A program made the position numbers and the translations under genes. The notes beneath the pieces are model-generated. The model was not told the origin of the DNA and made no database searches. It saw only the letters and a list, made by a program, of their open reading frames with translations. From Hypoxylon rubiginosum (taxonomy: Eukaryota; Ascomycota; Sordariomycetes; Xylariales; Hypoxylaceae), in the NCBI GenBank assembly GCA_902806565.1, contig CADCXA010000010.1, positions 434,001-498,000 on the forward strand: 64,000 nucleotides of DNA. Direction: 5' to 3'. Position 1 is the stretch's first letter. The number at the start of each line of letters is the position of its first letter. Of the stretch, positions 10,556-21,708 are shown one piece after another.

Positions 10556-11269
10556 TCATTTACGTTGGGTACTGGGCGATGGCAGTTCCTGTAAGGCGAT
10601 GTGGAGGACCTTCAATGTATCGTTGGAAGGGTTGTCAAAGTAAAGTCTGTGAGCCCCGAAATACTGGTCCACCGAGCCATCAAGTCCTGATTCAGGAATG
10701 GCGGTGGTCATGCCCAAAGCTCCTCCTCCACTAGGATCAGCGCGAGTGTTGAGGGGGGGAAGTTTGAAACTGGGCTTGGACGTTTGGCGCTCCTTTGTGC
10801 TCTTGGGCCGCATTGGCAGCGTGATCTCCGTTGTTAGAGTTGGCCAAATTTCCTTACGTGGCAAGTCTGCGGGGAGGCCGTTTTTCTCGAGCCAGGCGGA
10901 AACGTCCTCTGTTGCGCTGGTTCGATCGAGCCGGGCAATATCACCCGGCCATTGGTAGATTCCGGAGTTTGTGTTCTTCGAAAATAAGTTGAGGCGTTGA
11001 GCATAACTGATAATGCATTCGATGAGTTCTCGTAGAGCCGAGGGCGCCTCAGTGTTTCCGCGGCGGATAGCTTCATTGATGGAAAGCGAGTTGAAGTATG
11101 TTGCAACACATTTGTTGGATGCATCAAACGGCTCTAGGATGGATATCGTCAAGGGGGTGATCTCGCAGAAGGCCGTAGTTCGCAATGCAGTGTGAAAGCA
11201 TTGCCGACAAAACGATTCCGCCAAACGTTGGATTGGTTCGCCACAAATTTTGCAAATTCTCGAGGTCAT
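10556..11269 (-). CDS. Unknown protein with N-terminal CxxC-CxxC motif
   Basis: This is a single open frame. The first in-frame Met is at 11338, but I prefer the one at 11269, just before RICKICGEPIQ, giving 237 residues. The N-terminus has a treble-clef-like C-x2-C-x11-C-x2-C pattern (CKIC...CRQC). The middle contains an Ala/Leu-rich helix (APSALRELIECIISYAQRL) and the second half is Pro/Ser/Thr-rich. No family is recognised. Composition is even and there are no internal stops, so it is probably a real gene, although an upstream exon before 11338 is possible. Function unknown. Confidence 0.5.
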   Translation of the reverse strand: MTSRICKICGEPIQRLAESFCRQCFHTALRTTAFCEITPLTISILEPFDASNKCVATYFNSLSINEAIRRGNTEAPSALRELIECIISYAQRLNLFSKNTNSGIYQWPGDIARLDRTSATEDVSAWLEKNGLPADLPRKEIWPTLTTEITLPMRPKSTKERQTSKPSFKLPPLNTRADPSGGGALGMTTAIPESGLDGSVDQYFGAHRLYFDNPSNDTLKVLHIALQELPSPSTQRK

Positions 11270-12863
11270 TTTGTTTGTGTTGACCGGAGCCTCCGTGTAT
11301 GATGGCCGGTGGAATAGCGTGCTTAAAAGGGGAGGCATTTAAAGCAGAGAGAGAAAGAGCCTGGACGGGAAATTGACAATATGTAAGGGGAGAGGAAACA
11401 AAGAGAAGACATGGTGAGAATAGAATAAAGAGAATATAGAACAACGAGAATAGAACAACTGGTAATCAACAACCAAAGGGAAAATGTAAACGAGGTTAAA
11501 ACATGCCTCATGACTACCAACAGAGGTATAGGTGCTCGGGTAGCTGAATCTATTAGGTGTCTATATGGTGCATGTACATGTAGGTACCCACCTACATACA
11601 TTAGGTACATATGTAGGTACCTAGGTAGGTATGTTGTCTCTCTGCTAACCTGTATTGTTGCCATCTCCTGAGACTGAGCGCCTGCGCAAACGCGTGAAGG
11701 GCCTATTGGCGGTCGCGGGGATGGGCAACGAAAGCGAAGAGGGTGATACAATAACAAGCAGCGTCCGTGTGGGCTCTCCCTATGGGTCTTTCAGCAAGTG
11801 ACCATGCAGCTGAGGATACAGGGCGCGTGGCGCAGTCCCATTAGAATGATGACTTTTAGTCGAGCAGTCCCGTAATAATACGGTAGAATCGAAACCCAGC
11901 CATACCCATCACAAACCAGAGTCGGACCTCTTTGACACTGAATTGATCAGATGCAACACCCACCCCACCGTCCACAAAGCGATCAAACATCCATAATATT
12001 ATGGGCGATTCACCAAGCGTAGAGGCTACGGCGTACCGGCGGGTGTCCTGGCTAGAAAGTGCCCCCTTGCGTATCTTCCGATGTCGAGTCATGTCTTGGG
12101 TTGGTCGTCATTCGGGCTGCTTTGAAGCTCGCTCAGCATGGGTGTCAAGGCGGTGGCAGAGCTTTAGTTTCGTACTCGTTGCAAAAGCCGAGGAATGATA
12201 TGTTAGAACTGTGAGTATCCTCTCCTCCTTAGCCTCCGATAGCTGTCCTGAAAGAGCAGGATGATGCCCGTCTTGCGACATGCAAAGACGGCTTTACACG
12301 CGGTCTAAAGACCTGCTATATCCTCAGGGGAACAGCGTCTCATGGAAGCGGTGGAACATAACGTACATAGGGAGTACCTACTAAGCTTATCTCTAAATAT
12401 AGCGTCCGCATGTTTTAATAAACAGACGAGTCGGCCAAACTATTCATATTATAAAGCCGCGCCGTTACTCGAGAAAAGAGGCCGTTAGTCGGGGTGGAAT
12501 CTGTAGTCTGATAAATTTAGGACCAGATATCTTCTTTGGGGCTCTGAGCGACAACGACATCTAAAAGAAGGCTGACGTGGTCAGGGTCGAAATCGTTTGA
12601 GTCAAGCGGGGGCAGAAGTTGCACGGCGATGATGTGGTTTGGTGTATACTTACATATGTACCTATATGTATCTAGGTATGTACCTACATAGGTAACTGTG
12701 TTACCCGTCCTTCGACAGGGAAAAGGGGGCGGGGAAAAGGGAGTGGGGAAAAGGGGGAAAAGGGGTGGGAAGGTTCATTGTCGCGAGCTTTTTTTGCACT
12801 ACACCTTAGCACACGTCCTCTAAATTCTTCGTAGAATTAATTAAACATTTACAATATTAGATA

Positions 12864-12900
<37 letters not shown>

Positions 12901-12942
12901 ATCGTTCCGTGAAGCTTGTTTTACGCGACCTTTCTATCTTAT
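11270..12942. other. Spacer with TACCTAGGTA arrays, G-rich tract and poly-T
   Basis: No supported gene. 11580-11632 and 12650-12694 carry runs of the ACCTAGGTAGGTA/TACATATGTA type. 12718-12772 is a purine tract of GGGGAAAA-like units with several G-runs of 3-5, a possible G-quadruplex. 12868-12896 is an uninterrupted run of 29 T. A 144-codon minus-strand frame (11323-11757) spans the arrays and is rejected as coding. Confidence 0.6.
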
Positions 12943-13065
12943 TTATATTATTTTTAAACCCGGAGCGATGGAACCGCAATGGAAAAAGTCGAAAAATGCA
13001 ATTCTAAGTATGAGATTGGCCGCTGAAATTGTGGCAATACTACCTACATATAAAATAAAGAGAAG

Positions 13066-13330
13066 TTGGTTTATGATTGCAAGGCTGCCGTCGTGGGGGT
13101 CGCAGTGGAGCGGCGCGTTCTTGCTGAAGATCATCTCGTTGAATCTTTGGCGAGCACAGCTGAGACTTCGTTGTGGTTGATGTAGCCCGATTCCAAGGCC
13201 TCAAAGTCGCCTAGACGGTAGCCTGATTCTTTTCCCATAACTAGAACCATCTTATTCGCCTGCAGCACCTTTGGAACCACAAATGACAGCTCGAGGACCT
13301 GAACAAGGTGCTATTAAGTACAGATCGCAT
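13066..13330 (-). pseudogene. ABC1/ADCK (UbiB-like) atypical kinase fragment
   Basis: Two minus-strand frames fit the core of an ABC1/ADCK family kinase. The upstream part includes NKMVLVMGKESGYRLGDFEA and ends in NEVSAVLAK. After a one-base shift the second frame reads FNEMIF, then NAPLHCDPHDGSLAI. The family normally has HCDPHxGN here; the copy has DPHDGS, so the conserved Gly/Asn positions are lost. Nothing before or after aligns. This is a piece of a conserved, normally single-copy or low-copy housekeeping-type gene, decayed by a frameshift and substitutions. Assignment rests on the DPH block and the preceding NEVSA helix. Confidence 0.6.
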
Positions 13331-14010
13331 TCGCGGTTTCGAGTTGAAAATCTAGCCCCTACTTGAATGAAATCCCAGCTAAGAAGCAATACGTAGCAAC
13401 TCTCCAAAAACCGTGTTAGATCGGAACATGCTCACCATCAAATTTAAACAACGATAATAAGTACCTAATTTTTCTTATAGGATATCAAGTTATCGGTCTA
13501 TTAGGTAAGTTATTGTACTTTGCCGATCGAGTTAGCAACGGCCTATTATCATTGCCCTATTGCAAATTACTAGATGCTACCCCTTGAGATCTTCTGTGGC
13601 AAGTTAGGTAGTACTACCTAAGAACTCTTATGAATTGCAGCAGGTATCTGGCTAAGGCATACACATTGGAGCTATAGAGACCTCCCCTACGCACTTTTCC
13701 GCATTGCGCGCGTTACTTAATATCGTTGGTAAATGTAGCAGCAGCGTCTTCGGTGGTTGAGGAGGTAGGTAGGTAGAAGTAACGAGCAGCTAAGTACGGC
13801 AGGCCTATAATTGGTTACCGGCAGAGCGGCATATCGAGATAATAGATCTTGCATTGCATAAAGTGGGGAGATACTTTACATCTATTTATACAAGAGGGTA
13901 GGGATCGAAACTCCAAGTGAATGCATACTGGAATGTATCTTATACATAAGGGGTGTGAGGTTCGACCCCTCTTAACTACATATGTACCTATGTATCTCTT
14001 ATTTCAGTAC
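13331..14010. other. Spacer, nothing recognised
   Basis: AT-rich sequence with scattered GTAGGT/ACCTA motifs and no coding signal. A GGTTCGACCCC stretch near 13951-13963 resembles a tRNA B box, but no cloverleaf forms around it. Confidence 0.4.
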
Positions 14011-14361
14011 CTAACATACATAATAAGATCTCATGCTATTAATAACCATCGGACTGTCCTGTACTCCCTGCAACCCCCAGATGATGCGATGGTTAGTACT
14101 GATCCATTGAGTCACATTCGCGAATACCATACCATCTTCACAGTCGATCCCACATCGTCGCAACTTATCTGCAGCCTCAACGACCTTGGCCTGATTGAAA
14201 GTGAGTTTCCCATCCTCGCTCCTTATCGTTAGGGACGTAATCTTGGTGTCGAGCTGGACATGGTCCAAAAAGTCCCTCAGTACCAGCCGCGCATAGCGCT
14301 CAGGACCAGCAAAGTCGAACCCGGGCAGAAACATGCCACTATCGGAGTTGCTAACACGCAT
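14011..14361 (-). CDS. Unknown 116-codon reading frame, possibly a gene fragment
   Basis: The frame has protein-like composition: a FDFAGPERYARLVLRDFLDH helix-like segment, then an alternating strand TSLTIRS and a helical AKVVEAADKLRRCGIDC. The last 20 residues look less natural. There is no recognisable family and no neighbouring exon I can join with consistent splice phase. It may be a fragment of a larger gene, like the other host-gene relics in this part of the window. Confidence 0.35.
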   Translation of the reverse strand: MRVSNSDSGMFLPGFDFAGPERYARLVLRDFLDHVQLDTKITSLTIRSEDGKLTFNQAKVVEAADKLRRCGIDCEDGMVFANVTQWISTNHRIIWGLQGVQDSPMVINSMRSYYVC

Positions 14362-15394
14362 TCATCTATGAAATTGGTGGGTTTTTAGAAGGGGTATTGC
14401 ATACAAGCTCTTTAAAATTACGCACACCTTTACTATGTCTCCCCATGACATGGTGCACGGGAGGCTGAACATGCGAATGTCATTAAATGTTAAGGTGATT
14501 CTTCTCTTACATTCCAGTTACATAAAATAGGTGATTTAGATCGTCTCGAGTGGCTCACTACTAGCGTTTCACAATTTGGTTTGTTAATTACAATGTAGTA
14601 TTGAGGAAAGCAAGGGAGAAATTTTGGTTGCAACTGATATATTACTTTCTGCTTATGGATGGATATATTGTTTAATTTGTAGCAGGGACCTTGGCAGTTT
14701 GGTTCCTAGTGCACACACGCAGACGCGACCAGCGCGACGTGGAATGCGGGGTTGTAGCTCCACCATACCACTCAGTTGGAGCCAGCTCCATTCCACACCC
14801 ACGCCCCCCGCGCAAGTAATGGTCACCCACCTGCATGCATGACCGTGAAACTTAGGTATCTAGGTACCTCCTACCTACCTACATATACATATGTATGTAT
14901 GTAGGATGTAGGTATTTGGGCACCCTCCTGCTCACGTCCGTGCAGCACTAGTCTTTCGGCCTCGTTGTCAACCAAGTTGTCAGCCAGCCATGATGTTTGC
15001 CTGCCGCCGGTGTGTTCAACCCACGTAAGTAAGGCTAACGACAGTCATTTTCCACCCTACCACATCCATATCTAGTTCAAGCCTTGCCTCAAGACAAACA
15101 AATATCAAACCTGTCTAACTGTTACATAGACTTCTACAATATAAGCCCCAACGGTTTTATTGGACCATTAGCATGGTGTCTCAAGCCGGAGACGATGACC
15201 CTGCTGCTAGAAGCCCTGCTACCACCGCTTAGGTACCTATGGATGCCCCTGACTAGTCCCACCATAAAGAACAGATCGAGGCTAACGTTGGGGATTGGGG
15301 ATAATGACAAAAACAAGAACAAGAAGGTCGAAAGCCAAGAAACTTGCGGGGAGGTAGGCTAAAGCTGCCACTCTACCGGCTACCATCGCCCCCG
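14362..15394. other. Spacer with TACCTAGGTA motifs and TGTTCAACCC copy
   Basis: No supported gene. 14853-14915 holds tandem ACCTA/TACATATGTA-type motifs. 15013-15031 is a copy of the dispersed TGTTCAACCCACGTAAGTA motif. The last 80 bases (Lys/Asn-rich when translated on the plus strand) may be a decayed lead-in to the valyl-tRNA synthetase relic. Confidence 0.45.
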
Positions 15395-15815
15395 GGGTAT
15401 TGCCCACATACGTCGAGAAAGCACATACCATCGAAAAAGATATCCTTGACGATTCAGCCGACGTCCACCATGCTGCCTACCATCCGCGTACTCTCGAACC
15501 GACCCGGTACACCCGATGGGAGAAGTCGAGCTTCTTCCAGCCCAACTTCGACGACACTGACAAGAAGCTTGCTCCCGGCGCCTTTGCCATACCCATTCCT
15601 TCACTTAATATCACTAGCGCCCTACATCACCGCCATGCTCTTAGATTCGTACTGCAGGACGCGCTAGTCCATTGGCACTACGTGTGACTCCTCAAACCTG
15701 TCCATCCCCGATTGCGACCGCGCCAGCATAAATACCCAGAGCGTTACTGAGCTTATGCTGTAGCAGAGGAAGCGGGCCACCTGCAACGACCTAGGTTGCG
15801 AAAAGCTTTCTAGAG
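15395..15815 (+). pseudogene. Valyl-tRNA synthetase fragment, decayed
   Basis: The frame from 15400 aligns by eye with the start of the catalytic domain of cytosolic valyl-tRNA synthetase: PTYVEKAHTIEKDIL, SSFFQPNF, then GAFAIPIPSLNITSALHHRH, where the family has an IPPPNVTGALHxGHAL-type segment. The HIGH signature is therefore damaged. After a frameshift near 15678 the protein continues as IPDCDRASINTQSV and ELML followed by TAG, then DLGCEK. The family expectation is a VPGCDHAGIxTQxV-like stretch, so several Gly-to-Asp/Ser, Arg-to-Cys and Trp-to-stop changes are G:C to A:T transitions, as expected of repeat-induced point mutation. Only the 5' part of the gene is present. A functional copy must lie elsewhere. 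Confidence 0.75.
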
Positions 15816-15991
15816 GGTGCTCTAGAACATTCCAATAAGACGTTGGGCGGCATGAAAGGGATGTGGAGATGAGCGACGTGAACAAGGACATATTAGCTGA
15901 TCATATGCTAATAGATGTTAGACCTGCGTTCTAGGTTCCGTTGCACCGGACATCATTGGACAAGGTTGCAACATACTATCAATAATCACAC

Positions 15992-16231
15992 TGTCAGGGT
16001 CTTAACCCTTACCACCAGGGTAGAGTTACAGGCCTGTTGGTCACCTTATCACTTGGATGGGGTTACAAGTCTGTTGGCACGAGAGAAGGGATGCATAGGA
16101 GATAGGCCCCTTGGTTCTTAGGCTTTTTCGTCCCGCCCTCTTGTATATACCCGAGGCTTGGTAGCCCCTTAGGTTCGTAGCTCCTTGCGCAAACGTATTT
16201 GTTTCCTTATCGCATGTTTAGTCTCGTGACA
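15992..16231 (+). repeat. Solo LTR-like element, copy A
   Basis: About 240 bp, starting TGTCAG and ending GTGACA (short TGTCA/TGACA inverted termini). It shares an ordered series of blocks with 47023-47261 and 52344-52610, including GGTAGCCCC, TAGCTCCT, a TTTCCTTATCGCATG-like block and CTCGTGACATTGG. No coding capacity and no obvious target-site duplication. The likely origin is an LTR retrotransposon, possibly the Copia family present here. Confidence 0.7.
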
Positions 16232-17354
16232 TTGGGATTACATTCCAGGACAAATAGCAGATGCAACATGATCGTCGGGCAACCGAGGCGTGACTATTTA
16301 GGTACCAGCCAAGCTCACTACCCCTTCGTGGTAATATACATGGGCGATGCGCCGGAGGTGTAGGTATCTCTAAAACATTACAGGGGCGTGGCAATAGTTT
16401 ACCTTAGAAAGGGGTTCCAGGTAGTCTGACAGTAATCAGCACACCCAATTGTACCCCCTAACTTCAGCTCCAAAAGGAATATCCCTCCTATCCAAATTCC
16501 AACAGGGACCAGTGCCTTTAGTTCCAGGGCATTGCTAGTTATAAAAAGTGCTGCTGTTACACGAGTTGCTTCCTTAAAGCAGAATGAAATCTGAACAGAT
16601 GCCTGATCAAGGGTACACCACTACCACCACCGAAGGTACATTTGCCAACCCGACTGAAAGCTCCATACTCTTTGAATGCCGAGCCATTGTACGTACCCAG
16701 CCTGAGCCGCTTCGAGGTATTCTAATAGTCGACCATCTGCTAGGTCACGCAGCTAGGAGCTAGTAGGCTGGGTAAAGAGGTATAATCGGATAAGACCTAA
16801 GAGATGGATGAGCTAGTGTGTTGGTGTGAGGGTATGCTAGCGAACGGATTTTCGAGGAGCCAGATGATTTATTATTGGCTGGCGGAACACTTGCCTCACT
16901 AGGTTCTATTGCCTCTCCCTTTTCTAAGCATCTCCTATATAATTTCAAAGAAAGCAGCATTATATGACATTGCGAAGGTGGCAATGAACAGAAGGATCGC
17001 GACAAAGAAGAGCGAAAAGCCTGGTTTAGGAGACGATTCTGGTTTCTGCAAATACGAAGTTGGAACCTGGAAGATAGGGGGCTTCTCAGTCTAAACTACC
17101 TAGCAGATAAAGTAGATAGATGGAAGGCTATGTGATCGGGCCGGTTGAGATAATGCTGCACAGCTGGAACGTGCCTTGGTGAACATTGCACCCATTTTTG
17201 TAACGACCCATGATCGGATAAAGCTATTCTCCCAATTTTCCCTGTCACGGAGCACTTTTCTAAGCCAATTGTAATATATCAGCGACGTTGCTCTTCCGTA
17301 AGCATCGAGTACAGACAATGAAGCCTCCGCCTCACTAGGTGGTGCTCGTCATCA
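16232..17354. other. Spacer with weak minus-strand coding remnants
   Basis: No gene is firmly supported. On the minus strand, about 16940-17095 gives a stretch ending in a hydrophobic segment (FSLFFVAILLFIATFAMSY) before a stop. 17100-17318 (-) gives a 72-codon frame of plausible composition directly downstream of the dynamin-like gene. Either could be a decayed exon; neither has a recognisable family. Confidence 0.35.
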
Positions 17355-20167
17355 CTATGTAGCGTCATCCATCTCACTGTCGTCGGCCACATTTGCATTT
17401 TGGTGACTGGGGTCGACGCCATCAGACGAGCTTTGAAGATTACTGATCCGGTGCTTGACCTTTACTAACTTATCCAACTCCGCCGTATTAGAATCCTCGT
17501 CCGTTAGCCCACTATATAGACTTAGATCTACCCAACAAAAACAAGCATTGATTAGTATATCATCCAGTAGTTTCATCTACCAGGTCTCGATGCATAGAAC
17601 ATTTGACTCACCAGAGTTGAAGATATTCAAGTAACCGTCTAAATGGCTCTGAAGTTCCGACCCCCTGAAGGTTCGCAGAAGATTCCAGTTGACGTTCATC
17701 GCGACACTTTCTACAAATCGATGGGCGGCCACTACACACAAGAATAGGTTATAAAGGGTGTAAATGTATTTCCCCATCATCCTTGGGTATACATACGCAT
17801 GTAGTAAGCACGCACGGATGCAGCAACCTCGATTTCAGTGTCGTAGGGATCTTTCGGAAGCTTACGAATGTTCCTGTCAAGCATTTTACGTTCCTGGGTC
17901 CTCTCGTCCTCTGACATATCTCTGAGCTTCTTGATTGGTGTGCCACTGGGGATCAAAGCCGACGCCTTAAGACGCAGGATGCCTCGCATACGCTTAAGTT
18001 GCGCTATCTCTTGCATTTTGTACCGATCAAAGATATCGTCGTTCATGACGAAAAGCTGATACCTCTCGGAATCATATAAGTCATTTAGGCGACTTCTCTG
18101 GGATGCGACAGCCCTATTGATGAATTTCTCTACTTGTGCGTGGCAGTCGCGAAAGATGGGACGATGACGAAATTTCCCGAGAGACGCTTCGAGGACGGTA
18201 TTCACAGTGTTCTTCAGCAGCTCAGTGGTCTTGCTGATGTAAGTTTCTAGTGGCAATTCCCACTTCTTGATCCCATCCAAGCAGAGAGTCTCACGAACTT
18301 GATAGGGTACTAGATCTTGCACCATGCCTGGGCGACTATGTCTTATGATCTCATTCCGGATCTTATCTATATGCATGGCACCGCGGCCAAAGTTGAAGAA
18401 TCCGGTAAACGGGCTTCCTTGTAGATTCGGTCTTGGAGGGATAGTGATAGATGAAGTGTGAGATGCGTCATTCATCGGAATAGACACGGTAGGATTGTCC
18501 GGACGCGATCTTGGAGTAGTGATATCTGAATTAACATTAGAAATGTTGACTGCCGGAGTGTCGGAGCCTTTGAGCATGTATGTTGGCTTCATTGTGAGGA
18601 TACACTGATAAAACTGCCCGTTCAGAGCGTTCCACCCAGGTACGAATTCCGTGTCTACGGCCGCCTTTATTTGCTGCACAGATTGTATAATGATCTTCTT
18701 GACATTATGCTCTGCGTTTACGTCAACAGAAAGTTCAGGCAAGGTGACCGAATCGCTCTTGACACTGTTATGGCGAGCGATAACCATATCCTTGATTGAT
18801 GGAAGGTTTTTTAAAAAAGCTTTTACTAGCTGATTTAAAATGCACTATTTCAGCCACACGTTAGCGATCCCCTCGTTCAGCGATTGGATTTCTTTAAGAA
18901 AAGTCACATACCTCTAGCAGGGCTTCCGCACCGCAGCGGTGTTTAAACTCGGCGAACTCGTTGGGCCATGTGGTAAGGTCACTAGCTCCGAGAGGGAAGA
19001 ATAGTTCCTCCCAGCTTGTCGCCTCGCTTCGATGCTTGTTCGGCCGCGATATGGCGAAGAAGCCGTGTCCAACCACTTGTCCCTCTCCACGTAACATGGC
19101 CAGGCAAGTAGGGATGTACTGGGGAGATGAACGATCCACTTCTGTTATGACTCCGATGGTCCTACCTACAGCCCCCAACTGGCGAATGATGCCCCAGGAG
19201 GCAGAGCTCTCTAAAGGGACGTTCATAGGCAAGGCCCATATGATGAGGGGTGTCTCTCGTTCGAGATATCCCATTACCAAATTCTTGATGGCCTCGGCTG
19301 CCTGTTCGTTGTTCTTTTCTGGTGGTGTGAAGACTCTGGGCAGGTCATAAAAGCTCATGTTAGGAAGCCCAGGCCCTTTTATCTCCAGTGCGATGACGTT
19401 CGGTGAGAACTGTGCGTCTATCTCACGAGCAGCCACTGAATCGATTCTAGATGAGCCAAGGACAAAGCTAGCGTAGGAAGGTCGAAAGTTCGGAATATGG
19501 CATAGGGGAGAGTTATGGGCCACTTGACTAACAGAGAAATTGCGAACTAACCATCGAAGGGAACCTCTTTCGTGATAGCGCCTTCACCAGGAATGAAAAG
19601 GTCGTGGTTACGGCCGGGGCTCAAATTCGCAATATGGGCCCATCGCAGGACCTCGTTAATCTCAGAACGGTCGTAGATAGTCTTGAAGGGTTTAATTTCT
19701 CGGAAGGGCATCTTGACCCAAGGAGCAAACGGGTTCGCCCCGGTAACATTCGATGTCCTAGGCTTCTTGCTTTGGAATGTTGGGAAGTCATAATCCTGTT
19801 GAAGAGAGACGGTGCAGGACCAAGGATCGATATCGCTGAGGCTGAGATTGATGTGGAAGGGGCATCGCTTCCATAAGCCAACATTCCGCGGTAAGTTGGC
19901 ATGAGCTGAACCGAACATCGAGCTGGACTGGCTAGAAGACCAGTCGTCAACAAGAACGAATTCAGGCAAGGCAGCAACATCTGGAAATAAATCTGTTAAG
20001 CCAGATGAATATGCTAACTTCAATAAGAAAAAGGCTAGGAAGGCAATGTCAGGAGTGGACTTCACACCCCTGACAAGATGACAAGACAAGGTCGGAAGGA
20101 TAAAAGATCCGAAAGGCGTATCACTTACAAGGCATGCCGAGCCCCAGGAGATCACGACGTATCTCAT
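17355..20167 (-). CDS. Dynamin-family protein with altered GTPase motifs
   Basis: Six exons with consistent phases: 20167-20129, 20017-19552, 19522-18912, 18844-17797, 17731-17612 and 17527-17355; 818 residues. The fold order is that of fungal dynamin-related proteins: a GLTDLFPDVAALPEFVLV lead-in, a LEIKGPGLPNMSFYDLP strand pair, PLIIWALPMNVPLES, RTIGVITEVD, a middle/stalk domain and a GTPase-effector-like C-terminus (AASVRAYYM, then HRFVESVAMNV). The nucleotide motifs are lost. The P-loop (GxxxSGKS in the family) reads DDWSSSQSSS (residues 37-46), DxxG reads DLPR (228-231) and TKxD reads TEVD (295-298). So either this is a non-hydrolysing scaffold or a recently inactivated copy; the intact frame over 2.4 kb favours some retained role. 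Weak points are the 13-codon first exon, the start codon, and a 29-nt intron (19523-19551), which is short even for fungi. Confidence 0.75.
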
Positions 20168-21002
20168 TATAGGCGGTTCGCTTGATTTGGTATCTAGGAT
20201 AAGTAGGAGGCATGGATGATTATGAAAGGAGTGGAGGTGAGTTGGCAAATAGGTAGAGGTGTATGTAAAGGGCTGTGGTGAATTTAAGAACGTAAAATAG
20301 AATGCTATAAAGGAATTGGGGGGGGGGGGGATACAGTAATATGGATAAAAATAGATGAAATAGGTACTCGATGAAAAAATTACTTGAACGGTGGTTGTCT
20401 TTTTCTGCACGTCATGCCTCAGTTACGATTCCGAGAAGCTGTAATTAAGTATATAAATAATACATATCGTAACTGGATCGGGGTGATATGTATATTATTA
20501 TTATAATCGTCTCAATGTTATAAAATACAGAAATGAGACCTCTGGGGGGTATATATTGGCGATGAAATGACTTATGATACGGTGTGTGTTTAGCTATTGG
20601 AATGAATCTGGAGTAATGTAGTTGAGGCAGAAGGTGTAAGGTTGCATGAGGCTGAACCTAGGTGTAGGGCGGGGTTAGGTGCCAAGTCGCTCGATTCATG
20701 GGTGCTGTGGGATGGTTACCTAATCAGCGGGGATATCAGCCGATTCTAAAGTGTAGCAGGAAAACTTAGGTAGATTTTTCCTTCTACAACATCAATTTAT
20801 CACGATGGCTTGAGTTACAACTACAAAACCGCTTGTTTCCTCTTCAAAGATACCATCATTGAAGTATAATATGTGTCGATTTCTAAACTATATATAACCA
20901 AGAAGAGGCTATCCGGACTGCGTGTGTAATTGACAGCTCACGTGTACCACGGGCCCTGTGCGCCCACACGCCCTCTCAGCTAAGGTGCGTGAGGCTACCT
21001 AT
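20168..21002. other. Spacer upstream of the dynamin-like gene
   Basis: No supported gene. It holds a run of 13 G (20318-20330) and AT-rich sequence, and probably the dynamin-like gene's promoter. The plus-strand translation shows nothing recognisable. Confidence 0.4.
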
Positions 21003-21556
21003 TCGCAATCCTCTAATCCTAACAAACGTATAAGCTTCTCATGATCCGCGCCATGTAAAGGCTTTGTTAAGCCATCGACCGGATTGAGCTCACTCTTCAC
21101 GTATCCCACACGTTACCTATGTATTTCCATTAGTACTACCACATTTGGCAGCCAACCAGATCTTTAGAATCGCCTCGCAGCTGGCGACTTCTTGTCTGCA
21201 AAAAGTGCAAATAGTGCAGAAAATGTCATGCAAATCGAGCTCTAACAAAATATACTAATTATTAAGTTTTTGAAGCGATTTTGGAAGAGCTTAATTGATT
21301 TTATAAAATGTTCATCGGATGTGCGCTGATGTGTGACTGGTTCAATGAGCCAGGCTCGGTTGTGGCGTTCTGGGCGTTGCACGGTTGGGTCACGTCTAAT
21401 TGGTAATCCTTTCTGATATGCCTCTTCTGCTTGCTCACAGCAGTCTCTTGTGACCAAGTGATTATGTACTGAAGAATTGTACTTCCGGTACTCGTGCGTT
21501 TCCTCTAATTGCCTATATTGATTTGTTGTCTTGGTACTTGCGCGGGTTGAACACAC
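21003..21556 (-). mobile_element. Copia retrotransposon relic (RNase H end)
   Basis: Near 21000-21110 the minus strand reads YVKSELNPVDGLTKPLHG, the conserved end of Copia RNase H domains. Upstream (21480-21530) a fragment LEETHEYRKYN matches the YKKLEETYEHRKYN segment of the better-preserved copy at 26696-27091. The stretch between is scrambled. It is a dead, truncated copy. Confidence 0.65.
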
Positions 21557-21708
21557 CCACCCCCCCTCACATCAAGCCAGGCCATCAAGCTGGTCAGGCT
21601 GGTACGGTACCCTATCAGCCTATATAGCCACCATTTATTAGAGTGGGAACGTTATCTTAGCAAGAATCGTTATCCAACGAAATTTATTTTTCATAAAAGA
21701 ATTATAGC

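Noticed and set aside
11323..11757. 144-codon minus-strand frame
   Set aside because: It runs through TACCTAGGTA arrays and has no protein-like pattern or family.
13930..13970. tRNA-like B box GGTTCGACCCC
   Set aside because: No matching A box, acceptor stem or anticodon arm could be folded around it.
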